Origin: Bradysia coprophila
Taxonomy: Eukaryota; Arthropoda; Insecta; Diptera; Sciaridae
Length of the DNA: 64,000 nucleotides
Assembly (NCBI RefSeq): GCF_014529535.1
Contig: NW_023503307.1
Span: 1,171,739-1,235,738, forward strand
Direction: 5' to 3'
Within the stretch, counting starts at the first letter, position 1; each line of letters begins with the position of its first letter. A program made the translations under genes and the position numbers. Under the pieces are notes generated by a model. That model had not been told where the DNA came from. It did not search any database and saw only the letters and a program-made list of their open reading frames with translations. Below are positions 10,346-23,900 of the stretch, piece after piece.

Positions 10346-12428
10346 ATAAAAATTGTCAATGGGCTGCGTCTCGATCGGTAAATTTCACTCAAGAAGTATC
10401 ATTTCCGTCATTTGTCTCATTGTTAAGTATTGTACTATTACAATACTGCAAAGTGCGTACCATTCAGATAGAATTTCAATGATAAAATGTAAGACAAAAT
10501 TACAGTCTACGTGTGGTAATATACTTTTCCTAACTAGTGTCGTAATATCGCGACTTAGTCCGAACTCGCCTCCGAGCTGGAAACCTCTCATTCCGTAAAA
10601 AAGCATTTTAGCATGCGTTAGGAAAATAACTATTACGTAAAGCACTGTACGCAAATTTTGAACCTCGGATGGAATGCACTAACAACAGCTAAACAACTAA
10701 AAACGGTCACTTCTATAATAAAAATAAGTTTTTATGAACCAATAATGAATATAGCCTTGATTGATTATTTATCTGGCTGCGATCAACAAATTTAACATAA
10801 AAAATATCATTTCCATCATTTGTTACCCCATACCAGTTTGGTAACGTTACACTTGTCACAACAAAAATGTTGTGGAAACTTGCCAAAACAACATTTTCCA
10901 AGCAATGACGTAATGCACTATTTAATTAGAAGACAATGCATGAAACACGAGTGGCTTAGTCGGTGAAATAGAACAGAAACCAATTTATGTGTATGTCGAG
11001 GGGTAAATGATAAAACCAGCCAGACATTAAAAGCTACTGACACACTTCTTATGTTGTAATCGGTTCTCATGCTACTTCTTAGTTCAACGGTATATTAGTC
11101 TAGATTTGTTGAATTAAGGAAACTTGGGCATGATGAAACTGTGTTTACTCTGAACCATCAATAGAAATTGTGACTCGAACTAACATTATGTTTGGAAGAA
11201 AATCGACTCTCAAAAACTTTGCGAGCTCGCTTCTTATACTGAAATGTTACCATAATGATTTTACGTTTATGACTTCATTGTGGAATTTTAATCTTAAGTA
11301 ATCAAAGACAAGTGAAGATGCAGTAAGTCTATAAATAAATTCAGTCGTAATGTTGATGAATTGTAATATCAAAACCTATACATGTCATTTTAAATTAATT
11401 CTTCCGTCCTAATTTATGTTTTTCCGCACTGAATTGTTATGAAAATTCTGAATAATAAAACTATACATTAAAAGTAGTGTGATGAGTCACCCCCATACAC
11501 AGAGTTATATTAGTGGCTATTAGTTCAAACAGGTCTTCGTTGAAATCATTCTTTTAATTAGTTTAGCATTGGGTTTACATTATACTCTTCTGCTTTTTTA
11601 TATATATTCGGTCGCAGGCGCACTGAGTTCCATCGGTATTTTCTTCTTTGTGGTATATTTCGTTAGGTTGACCAGAACTATCAATGTCATATAGTCAGAT
11701 ACCAATTTATTTAAGAGTGTGTATACAACGTATACATGAGCAATGAAAGTTTAAAACAGGTATGTCAAAATATGGTACTTCAAAATAACAGGTTTGTTCC
11801 AATTAACTGTAAACCCAAACTTTGACAACACAAAAGACAATGATTTCATTCACAAGATGAACATAGCCTAAACGTCAACAAATTTCTTTGTAAATTCTCA
11901 GTTAAAATTTTCGTCAACCTGAAATTTGAGGTTAAGTTGCCTTCTGTGGATGAAATTCGACATTTCTCAATGACCTTGGAACAAACCTCAAATCCAAAAT
12001 TTTGAACGGTTTAGTCGATTTTTTTCATAACTTGATATCTACACAAATCCTCTTCTTCTAAGTCGATAGAGGAGCGGAGGTGCCACTAGAAAATTTTGTT
12101 GCCACTGCCCCTTCGTGATCAACTCAGAGGTGCCACAATCTTGTCTTTCAGACCCAAGATTTTCTCATCAACTTTTAATTGATAAGTGACGACATAAATG
12201 CGCTTCAGAATTGGAATTTTGGGTAAATCAGTTGAGAAACAAATTAGTTGAAAAATAAATTAAACTACCCAAATATGACACTCGGCAGCCATCTATTTCG
12301 AAACCACCTAGCAGGCGACTATTTCAACACATTTCTTATCACTATCAAGAACATTCAAATCTTTTTACATGCTACATGCGTCGAAAACCGTACTTTTCAT
12401 GTTTGAAGCACTTCTTTTGAAGTTGGAG

Positions 12429-12690
12429 TTGTTTGGAGTTTTTTTATTTTGCCGATAGGGAGGTTTGTAGCCAGAGCCGAAGGTGAGGGCTATAATCCCT
12501 CGTGGCAAAATAACAATCTCCAAACAATTACGTAAGGTAATTTTATTTTCGCAGGGTGCTGCAAGTAAAATCCATTACATAACTCTGGATAAAAATGAAA
12601 AGTCTCGTTTTCGTGTGTTTATTGACCTCGGCTTCGCCTCGGATCAACAATATTCACACTTTTCATCTTTTTATCCCTAGTTATGTAAAA
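12429..12690. mobile_element. Two adjacent foldback elements
   Basis: The first (12429-12530) has ttgtttggag...ttattttgcc complemented by ggcaaaataa...ctccaaacaa. The second (about 12566-12690) has tacataactctggataaaaa complemented by tttttatccctagttatgta, with cctcggcttcgcctcgg at its centre. Both are too short to code. Confidence 0.55.
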
Positions 12691-13597
12691 TACTATTTCT
12701 TTTTGTAACAATGTCCCAACTTTAAGACTCGTTTAGATTTGTCCACGGCCTAATATTTGACAAAGTTTCACAAATGTTTAACGAATGTTTACAAAAATTG
12801 TGCATTTGTCTCAGTTCTGTGATTTTTTCATACATAAGTTTCAGTTCGGTTTCAAACATTTTTATTTTCAACCGTTCCACATTTTTTTTCTTTTCATCAA
12901 AATTAATATGTTGAATGTAAACGCGGCGTTATATCGGTTCGTGAATGACATATGGAACAACTTGTTCGTTGTAAATACGATGCAGAAGAGTAATAAGAAG
13001 AAAGAAAAGAAAGAGGTGTGGTTTTATATTCTATAATTTTTCAATTTTTCGTGTTCAAACTTATTCACTTACGATATTATTGGAAAAAAATAAACACCGT
13101 ACGTATTAAATAGAGCTAATAATTAGTAATTGAAAAACTAGTACATTGCAATTGAGTTATTTTATTGCATCCCTTAATTTTCATATTGATGTTGCGCGAA
13201 AGGCCGTAAAAAGCCGAGAAAAAAATATCCAATTTATTCGCTTTTGCGTGCGTTCACAAACGATTTTTTTTTTGCATGTGTGTATAGTGAAAGAAGATGG
13301 TGTAGGATCATTCGTTCAGGATATAATATTTTTCACATCGAATTATTGTTTGGTTGGGCCGATTCTTTTTACATTTTGGACTGAGTAAATATATCCGGTA
13401 AAAGCAACTGTTCACCGATAAATCAAAGTGTTTAGAATCTAAACTAAGTTTTATTTCGTTGACAAAAAAGAAAATAAGGAAGGAAATGTCCTTGCAGTAA
13501 CATGAAAATTATTCGGGAATTCAATACCAAGCAGTGAAGTTTTTGTTTGTTTGCACCCAATTTTTACGTGATGATGTAATATGATGATGTTCACTTG

Positions 13598-13640
13598 TAT
13601 ATAAAAGATATAAAATGGTGTTTCAAGCATACAGTTTTTT
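13598..13640 (+). promoter_or_regulatory. Possible TATA-type core promoter
   Basis: TATATAAAAG at 13598-13607 is followed about 33 nt later by an initiator-like CATACAGTT (13628-13636). No coding exon follows directly. It could start a noncoding beta-spectrin leader or be chance in AT-rich DNA. Confidence 0.2.
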
Positions 13641-16600
13641 TCGCTCGGTATATCGGTGTTAGTGTGATGTATTGATAAGCTCGCCTCTAAATGGTTTGCC
13701 TATATAAATTTTTAATTATAATCTTAGATAAATAATTCCAATAAAATATAATCTGTACACAATTTTCAAATATTTATGTACCAGCAACTTGTGCATCAAG
13801 ACTCTTTTCCATTCAATACATTCAGCTTCGGCTCAGCTTAGAACACAATGCTGGTCATCAAATTGAAGAGGAAAATAAAAATGGCTATTCGTAATTGGTT
13901 CCAATTGAACTATGTTCTCACTTCATTAATTTACTTCGTACCTTACTTGATTGAATAGCTGGTGTGGGTGTGGTGATATTAGTGTTTTAAAATTGTCACG
14001 TCCGTGCATTTTTATCCTCAGTTAAATCTGAATTTGTTTATAATAGAAAAAGAAGAAGAAAAAAAAACTCAAAAATCTCCAAAAGTATACTTAGTTGACT
14101 AATCGATGAAGTTGGTGAAGTTAAATAAAATCGGTTAGTGGATATCCCTATCGGTGGTAAATATAGAGCACGGATTTACAACACTCTGCATGAAAAATGT
14201 TCTAATATCATAAATGAAACAAGCGATTGCCTAGCGTCAATAGAAAGTTGTTGTCTAAATTTGGATTTCTCGAAAAAATAAATATAAATTAAAAGACGAG
14301 GCACTCAGGGGCTGGTAAAAAAAATCAAAAAGGTTCTGATCGGCAGCAATAAAATATGTTCTAAGTTATTGTGCCTCATAGAGAGATAGTTAGAATTTCG
14401 TTCTCGATGGAGCAAGTGCTTGTTATTTATATTAGCCATAATCATTCATTATTCCTATCGGATTATCTTCCATTCATGGTTCATGGTTGTAAACATAAAA
14501 TAATCGAGAATATAATTATCCTCGTTCTGTTTACAATAATCTGAATTTTTGTAAAACGCCGCAAAGTTATTTAACCGGTGTGATTGTGGTGGTATAATAT
14601 ATTACGAATATGGTTGGTTCGTAGATTCTTGGAAAACTCGGTCATGACCTTTTGCTGATGATTCTTTTTGTTTTTTTATGAATTTAATTCACACAAACCT
14701 GGTATTGTTAGATAAATCTTCGTTTGAGAAACAATGTTTTCTTTGAATAAAAAATTTTTCTTGTGAGAAGAGAGCGATTCTGTCATTCAATTTCTTTCAG
14801 TTTTCATGGATCATTAAAATAAAAAAAAACGACGAAGACGATTTAGATTTGAATCATTTCTGCACAAATAAAACAAGTTCGTGTGTATCACAGCGTCCGT
14901 TAATGTTTTCATTTATTTATTAAAAAAAAAAGTTCTAGTGAATCAAGTGGAATGACGTTATTAAATTGAAACATCTAGCATAATATATTTCGGACTGAGT
15001 GATTTATGTTTGAAAAATGAAACTAATTTTTTTCCTTCGGGAACACTTAAAACTGAATCGATTCATTTGAACACAGAAAATTTCCGGGTGAATCATAATC
15101 AAGTACAATTTCAAATTCATTTAGTCACGAAATTGTTGATTAAAATTGATATTTGTGGTTTTTTCAGTGAAAATTTTCTAGTAGAACAAATGGATGACGT
15201 TTTACTTGGGCTATAGAGCAAAATTCTTTAATATATATTTTCAAATTTTAGAATTCCTTTCCAAAATAAAAAAAAGCCTATCAACACCCAGCACTACTAA
15301 ACACTCAGATCCATTCCAAAATATGTTTGATTGATCGATCCATCAACCAATGTCGAACATAAATTCATTTTTTTTTTAAATGAGATAAGCCAAAGCATTG
15401 ACGTTGACAGAGAGATAAAAAGATTATTGGTTGGGTGAGATTTTATTACAGTAATTTCCTTTCATATGCAGAACATATTTCATATTGTGACTTTTCATCA
15501 CACTTGTCAGTACACAGACCTACCACACCGGAATGCATTTTTTTGGAAATTATTTTCCCAATTTTGTTAAAAACTTTTAATGGAAAACATCCCAACAATA
15601 GGATTCGTACTCAGGGTCTATTTTTGGGAAGACATTTTCTTGCATTTTCCTTAATTTTCACAAAAAATATTTTCGTGAAAATTAAAAAAGAAATCTAGAA
15701 AAATCGAAAAATAGTAAATTGTCTCAGAGCCTTTAATTAAACTTTAAATCGCTGTGCACAGAGTTCAGGTAACTGGAAATAAAATCAAAATATAGTTTAC
15801 TGTGCTCATGATGTCTTTACGACAATTTGATCTAGATTGATGAGATAATGTTGTGGTGTTACAATTTACGAGTAAACGAAATAGGAAAACGATGTTTTTT
15901 TTTTAAACATGCGGCTATGTCGACTGACGTCGTTGGTTGTTGTTGTTTGCACCTTTTCTAAATCTAATTTAAAACCGATTAAGGTGATGTGTATATACAA
16001 AAACATGTCTGCATTGGTTGCCATATAGAAAAAATGGCAAGTAATAGAGAATCGGTTAATCGATAAAACTATTAGAGAAATCAAAAAAAAAATATTTCTA
16101 TTTCCAAAGTCTGTTTTAGCATACAACACACCCAAATAAAAAAAAACTCTATGGCCGGTGTCTTGTTAATTATAAACATACACTCGTACAACATATATAT
16201 ACACAATCTTTTCAATGCTATTTTAAAATATATTTTTTTATCTATTTAAACTAACTACAATATCAAGTGAGTACATTATCGAAATTCCTATGATTACCTA
16301 ATGTAAACATACATCGAATAAAATTATTACAAACATCTGAATCTGAGCGCAGAATATCCACCATACATTTTATAGGAATATGTTCAAGTGTACGAAGTGA
16401 GCAGTGAGTACTTATTTGATCAGAAAATCAAATAAACGAGACTGTTTATCATGATTCAAAACAACCAAAAAGTGTGAGTGCTAAATGGCACAAACTGTAC
16501 AGATTCAGATACTTAATGCACGGAATGGTCATTTCGTACGTGTCCAATAATAGCTCAAAGCATATTTTTGTTGTTTTATTTAACATTTTCGGTTCCTACT

Positions 16601-17946
16601 CCGCGTCTAACGCACTTTTCTCCCGTCAGTTCGGTGTTTTGTTTTTATTGCATTCGTGGAATATTGTTTCACATTTTTCGTCTATACAAAAAACTATATA
16701 ATATAAATACGAGAAAAGAATAGAAAAACTATCGAATGAAAAACACTTCTGATTCCACCATTCTCGATCGTTAAGCCGCATAACGCGGTGTTCTCTAGTA
16801 ACCAACGCCAAACTCAGCGTATAATAAATTGATCTCTGAATAGTATATCACAGCGCTTCGTATGCTCTGCAGTATAAACATTTATGTAAATATTTTAGGA
16901 TCTAAAATCGAATTCTGCAGTAAGTTTTTCTTATTCTTCTTCTTCTTCGTCTTGTTCCTTCATCTTCTGAATTTCGGTTTGAAATGAACTTATTTATAGC
17001 CTTAGGTGTGCTGGCTTCCTATGAAATACAATAAGCATAGAATGCAAGTTGTGCATCTGTTTCGTTCGAAGCGCATTCATATTGCTTAATAGTTATCACA
17101 CGAAAAAAAAATAATATTTTCATTACAAACAATAAAACAGCTGGAGAGCTTATTACGATGTGTGGTGAGATAACTATTTTAGTGTCTGAAGGTCTTGCAG
17201 GTTCATTAACCTGTAAGTTTTATCACTTGAACCAACTATTTTGTTTTGATTTTTTTTTCTACCCATGCAGGTAAAGGTTGGAATTTGTTGATTTATCACA
17301 CTTTTGTGTAGATTACAAAACATTTCTTTGCCTTTGGCTTAGGCTAACAGTTTGTTCAAGGGTTGAATGGCTATTGGAAAATTACCAAATAATATTTCCA
17401 GTAATTTCATTTGTTGCTTGAACAACTCCAACTCGTTGTCCCGAAAATTCCTCTAAGTGATATCCTATCGATTTACGATGTCAGTTCAGTTCTGTTACGA
17501 TTGTGTTGTTCCAAGTGACAAGTCAGTGTTTCGTTGAAACTGGAATTTAATTCTGATTTCTGTACTCTACATTAGGGTGGCGACACCAGTAGTCGGAAAC
17601 CTGTAGTTGTGTCATTCACAAAATGTTTATTATTATAGTAGGTGGCATACTATTGGTATACATAACTGGACACTGGTGTACCCTTTGGATTAAAATTTGC
17701 TTCTCTGTAAGATAAGTTTTCATTCTAATTTCTCGAGATTTCTTAAGTTCGATGTTGTTTTACTCTTTCAATCAACTTTAAGTTTCGATAAAATCGGTGA
17801 AAGACGAATGAATGTTTTTGCGATGCTATATGTGTAGATCTGTCATTCGGTACGGCAATATGTTCATCAGATATTTTCTTTCCTAACAGCGTCCCGCTTA
17901 ACACCACAACCATATTCCTAATCAAAATTTTCTCTCACATTTACAG

Positions 17947-17977
17947 ATAGCAGCGATTGATTGAAAAATTTAACAAT
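17947..17977 (+). promoter_or_regulatory. Beta-spectrin 5' UTR, last leader segment
   Basis: A pyrimidine-rich tract ending in ttacag (17946) is followed by 31 nt and the ATG at 17978 (context aacaatATG). This looks like a splice acceptor for an upstream noncoding exon. Confidence 0.5.
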
Positions 17978-20900
17978 ATGACTACAGACATTTCGGTAGT
18001 GCGCTGGGATCCCAGTCAGGGGCCTGGCAGCGAATACATTGACGAATACGAATACGACGGAGGAAATTCAAGTTCTCGCCTTTTCGAACGTTCTCGCATT
18101 AAAGCTTTAGCCGGTACGTTTTGGATTGATTTATCCATCCACCTTCGCTGTTCGTAGACAACCGAGCATTTTTGTAATTTTTCTTTTTTACTTTTCGACA
18201 CAGAGGAACGAGGAAACGTACAAAAGAAGACGTTCACAAAATGGGTCAACTCACATTTGGTACGTGTGAATGGTCGCATACAGGATTTGTATATTGATAT
18301 GCGTGACGGTAAAAATTTGATCAAATTGTTGGAAGTACTGTCGGGTGAACGTCTTCCAAAGCCGACAAAAGGCAAGATGAGAATTCACTGCTTGGAAAAT
18401 GTGGACAAAGCGTTGCAATTTTTACGCGACCAACGAGTGCATTTGGAAAATATCGGTTCGCACGATATTGTCGATGGCAATGCCAGTTTAAATTTGGGAC
18501 TCATTTGGACGATCATTCTTCGGTTCCAAATTCAGGATATTACAATTGAAGAAGTTGACAACAAGGAAACGAAATCAGCTAAAGATGCCCTGCTATTGTG
18601 GTGTCAAATGAAAACAGCTGGATATCAAAATGTAAATGTGCGCAATTTTACAACATCCTGGAGAGACGGTTTAGCATTCAATGCTATCATTCACAAACAT
18701 CGACCCGATCTCATCCAGTTCGACAAATTGGGTAAAAATCATCCCATGCACAACTTGAACAATGCCTTCGATGTGGCAGAAAAATTGGGCTTGACAAAAC
18801 TATTAGATGCTGAGGACGTGTTCGTTGAACATCCAGATGAAAAATCAATCATCACATACGTCGTCACATACTATCACTACTTCAGCAAACTCAAACAAGA
18901 AACAGTACAAGGAAAGCGTATTGGAAAAGTAGTCGGCATAGCAATGGAAAATGAGAAAATGATCAACGACTACGAGACATTTACTAGTGACCTTCTCGGA
19001 TGGATCGAAAGCACAATCATCACGTTGGGCGATCGAACGTTCGCAAACTCATTAACCGGCGTACAACAGCAGCTATCGCAATTCGCAAACTATCGTACAG
19101 TCGAGAAACCACCAAAATTCGTCGAAAAAGGCAACTTGGAAGTTCTGTTGTTCACACTCCAGTCGAAGATGCGCTCGAACAACCAGAAACCATACACGCC
19201 GAAAGAGGGACGAATGATTTCCGATATCAACAAAGCGTGGGAACGATTGGAGAAAGCCGAACATGAACGAGAATTGGCGTTACGCGAGGAGCTTATACGT
19301 CAGGAGAAACTTGAACAGCTTGCAGCTCGTTTCAATCGAAAGGCATCGATGAGAGAGACCTGGCTGTCCGAAAATCAACGGCTTGTTAGCCAAGACAACT
19401 TTGGATTCGATTTGGCAGCTGTTGAAGCAGCAGCCAAGAAACACGAAGCCATTCAAACTGATATCCATGCATATGAAGAACGCGTTCAAGCTGTTGTCGC
19501 TGTGTCCGATGAATTGGACGCGGAACGATATCACGACATTGAACGCATATTGGCACGTAAAGAGAATGTCTTACGATTGTGGCAATATCTGCAAGAGTTA
19601 TTGGAGGCTCGCAAGATGCGTCTAGAACTTTCATGGCAGCTACAGCAAAACTTCCAAGAGATGCTCTACATCTTGGACAATATGGAAGAAATCAAACAAC
19701 GTTTATTGACAGACGATTACGGCAAACATTTGATGGGTGTTGAAGATCTGTTGCAGAAACATTCTCTGGTAGAAGCCGACATCAACGTACTGGGCGAACG
19801 TGTCAAAACAGTTGTCCAAAATTCGCAACGATTTTTGGGTGAAGAAGCCAATGGTTACCGACCATGTGATCCAGCTATCATCGTTGACCGTGTCCAACAG
19901 CTGGAGGACGCATATGCCGAACTCGTCCGATTGGCCGTTGAACGCAGATCGCGTTTGGAAGAGAGCCGCAAATTGTGGCAATTCTACTGGGACACTTCTG
20001 ATGAAGAAAATTGGATCAAGGAGAAGGAACAGATCGTTTCGACCGCCGACATCGGTCACGATCTCACCACAATCAATCTGTTGCTATCCAAGCACAAAGC
20101 CCTCGAATCCGACATTCAATCGCACGATCCACAGTTGCAGTCGGTTGCGAAGATTGGTGACGAACTCATCAGCGAAGGTCACTTTGGTGCCGATCGTATC
20201 AAGGATCGTCTAAAGGAAATCCTAGCGAAATGGAATCACCTTTTGGATTTAACAAAATATCGTCGTCAACGTCTCGAGAATGCAGTCGATTACTTCCAAT
20301 TGTTTGCTGATGCTGATGACATCGATCAATGGATGTTGGATTCGTTGCGATTGGTTTCGTCCGAAGATGTGGGCAAGGACGAGTCACATGCTCAATCCTT
20401 GTTGAAAAAGCACAAAGATGTTTCCGACGAACTTAAGAGCTATGCTGAAACTATCGACCAGCTACATAAACAAGCCGATGCGCTAACACTCGATGAAACA
20501 GAACAGAAAACCGTGTCTGATCGTATTGCATCGATCGATGACCGATACAAGCAGCTCATGGAGCTATCCAAATTGCGTAAACTTCGCTTATTGGACGCAC
20601 TCAGTTTGTATAAACTCATGTCGGAGGCCGATGGCGTTGAGCAATGGATTGATGAAAAAGAGAAAATGTTGGACACAATGACGCCTGGAAAGGATATCGA
20701 AGATGTTGAAATAATGAAACATCGTTACGATGGTTTCGATAAGGAAATGAATGCAAACGCATCCAGAGTCGATATTGTCAACCAATTGGCCCACCAATTG
20801 TTGAACCAATTCACCAGTGTTGACCATCCGAATGCTGAACAAATTATCACTCGTCAGAATCATCTCAATCAAGAATGGTCACGATTACGCGACAAGGCAG

Positions 20901-23900
20901 ACACGAAGAGAGATCAACTCAACTCGGCACATGGTGTGCAGACCTTCTACATTGAATGCCGTGAAACAATTTCATGGATCGAAGACAAGAAACGTATTTT
21001 GACCGAAACCGACAATCTACAAATGGATTTGACCGGTGTCATGACTCTACAACGTAGACTCAGCGGTATGGAACGTGATTTGGCAGCTATTCAAGCTAAA
21101 CTTACCGCATTGGAAAAGGAAGCCGATGCCATTGAAGGTGAACATCCTGAAGAGGCTGCACTGATTCGTGAACGCATCGCACAGATTACCGTCATTTGGG
21201 AACAATTGACCAATATGTTGAAGGACCGTGATTCCAAATTGGAGGAACGCGGTGACTTGCATCGATTCTTACGTGATTTGGATCATTTCCAGACCTGGTT
21301 GACTAAAACTCAAACCGATGTCGCATCGGAAGATCCGCCAGCTTCGCTTCCAGAAGCCGAGAAGTTACTCAATCAACATCAAACCATTCGCGAAGAGATC
21401 GACAATTACACCGAAGATTATCAGAACATGATGGAATATGGTGAGACATTGACTTCCGATCCAGAAAATAATGATCCGCAATACATGTTCTTGAGAGAAC
21501 GTTTGAATGCATTGAAAGACGGCTGGGAAGAGCTACACCAAATGTGGGAAAATCGTCAAGAGCTGTTGTCGCAAAGTTTGGATCAACAATTGTTCAACCG
21601 TGACTCGAGACAAGCAGAAGTTTTGCTTAGTCAACAGGAACATTTCCTTAGCAAGGACGACACACCAGTCAATCTTGAACAGGCTGAAAATCAACTTAAA
21701 CGCCACGAAGCCTTCCTCACTACAATGGATGCTAATGACGATAAGATTAATAGCATTGTCCACGTAGCCGACGCTTTAGTCGATAAGAAGCACTACGATG
21801 CTGATAGAATTCGCAAACGCGCTGACAACATTGCCGAACGTCGTGATGGTAACCAGAATCGTGCTAAAGAGCAACAAGAGAAATTGATGAATCAAGTAAA
21901 ATTGCACGAATTCTTGCAAGACTTGGAAGAACTCACCGAATGGGTGTCCGAAAAATATATTATTTCCCAAGATGACACCTACCGCAGTGCGAAGACCATT
22001 CACTCGAAGTGGACACGTCATCAAGCCTTCGAAGCTGAAATCGCTGCCAACAAAGAGCGATTATTCGAAGCTGAAAAGGCAGCCCAGGGACTAATGACAG
22101 AAAAGCCAGAATTCAAGGAAATTATCGAGCCGAAACTGAAGGACCTTTCAAAATCGTTTGAAGATTTGGAAACATTCACGAAAGACAAGGGAGCTCAATT
22201 GTTCGATGCTAATCGCGAAGTCTTGGTTCAACAAACCTGCGATGATATCGACTCTTACATCACTGATCTAGAGAAGCAGATCATTAACACCGATACCGGC
22301 AATGACTTGACATCAGTCAACATTCTCATGCAGAAGCAACAAGTAATTCAAACTCAAATGGCACTCAAAGCAAGACAAGTCGAAGAAATGGATAAGCAGA
22401 CTCAATATTTACAAAAGACCATCCCATTGGAACAGGTCGAACCGATTGTTACAAAGAAGGTCGCCGTTACCGAACGGTTTGAGAAGATCAAGGCTCCGCT
22501 CGTGGAACGCCAGAAACAACTCGAGAAGAAGAAAGAAGCCTTCCAATTCGGACGTGACGTTGAAGAAGAAAAATTGTGGATCGATGAAAAAATGCCGTTA
22601 GCCACATCGGACGATTGTGGTAACTCATTGTTCAATGTCAACGTATTGAAGAAGAAGAACCAATCCTTGGCTACTGAAATCGAAAATCACGAACCAAGAA
22701 TAATGGCCATCTGCAACAACGGACAAAAGTTGATCGACGAAGGCCACGAAGATTCACCACAATTTGTCGAGCGAATCAAGGAGCTCACACAGAAATGGCA
22801 AGAACTCAAAGATGCCATCGAAAATAGACGTAAGAATCTAGACCAATCCGAACGTGTTCAGCAATACTTTTTCGATGCCGCTGAAGCGGAATCATGGATG
22901 AGCGAACAAGAATTGTACATGATGGTTGAGGATCGTGGCAAGGACGAGACAACCGCACAAAACTTGATGAAAAAACATGAGACCTTGGAGCAACTGGTTG
23001 AAGATTATGCAAATACCATTCGCCAGTTAGGTGACACTGCCAGACAATTGACTTTAGAACAAATTTCGCACGGTGATGCTGTTTCAGTTAAACAATCTCA
23101 GCTTGATAAATTGTATGCAGGTCTCAAAGACTTGGCTGGAGAGCGACGAGCTCGTTTAGACGAAGCCCTTCAATTGTTTATGCTTAACCGTGAGGTGGAC
23201 GATTTGGAACAATGGATCGCAGAACGTGAACTTGTTGCCGGTTCACATGAATTAGGACAAGATTATGACCATGTTACATTGTTGTGGGAACGATTCAAAG
23301 AATTTGCAAAGGATACAGCTACCGTTGGTGGTGAACGTGTTGCCCGTGCTAACGGCATTGCTGATGATTTAATTCATGCTGGTCATTCGGACAGCGCCAC
23401 AATTGCAGAATGGAAGGATGGCTTAAATGAGTCGTGGCAAGATTTGTTGGAACTCATTGACACTAGAACACAGATGTTGGCCGCTTCGAGAGAATTACAT
23501 CGATTCTTCCACGATTGCAAAGATGTTCTCAGCCGAATCCTTGAGAAGCAACACGGTGTTTCCGACGAACTTGGCCGTGATGCTGGTTCCGTTTCAGCAC
23601 TGCAGCGTAAACACCACAATTTCATTCAAGATTTAACTACACTTTACTCCCAAGTTCAACTCATTCAAGAGGAATCGGCTAAATTGCAAGCATCTTATGC
23701 CGGCGACAGAGCCCGTGAAATAACAAATCGTGAACAGGAAGTGCTACAGGCTTGGATGAACTTGCAAGCAATGTGCGACACACGCAAAACAAAATTGTCC
23801 GATACCGGCGATCTGTTCAAATTCTTCAACATGGTCCGTACATTGATGCTATGGATGGACGACGTAGTTCGTCAAATGAATACTTCAGAAAAACCACGTG

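Larger units (their letters stand above)
844..17946. other. 17-kb non-coding region upstream of beta-spectrin
   Basis: No convincing coding exon is seen on either strand. Open frames here are short and lack family resemblance. It contains the foldback elements, GGTA arrays and tandem repeats listed separately. An acceptor (ttacag, ending 17946) 31 nt before the beta-spectrin ATG implies at least one upstream noncoding spectrin exon somewhere in this stretch, so much of it may be 5' intron. The stretches 844-1406, 2537-3600, 5501-6423, 6900-8831, 10350-12428 and 13700-17940 show nothing I can name beyond low-complexity AT-rich DNA. Confidence 0.5.

Noticed and set aside
10354-10920. Two blocks sharing tatcatttccRtcatttgt considered as a tandem duplication
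   Set aside because: Similarity is limited to short words and the order of the rest is unclear by eye; an alignment would be needed.
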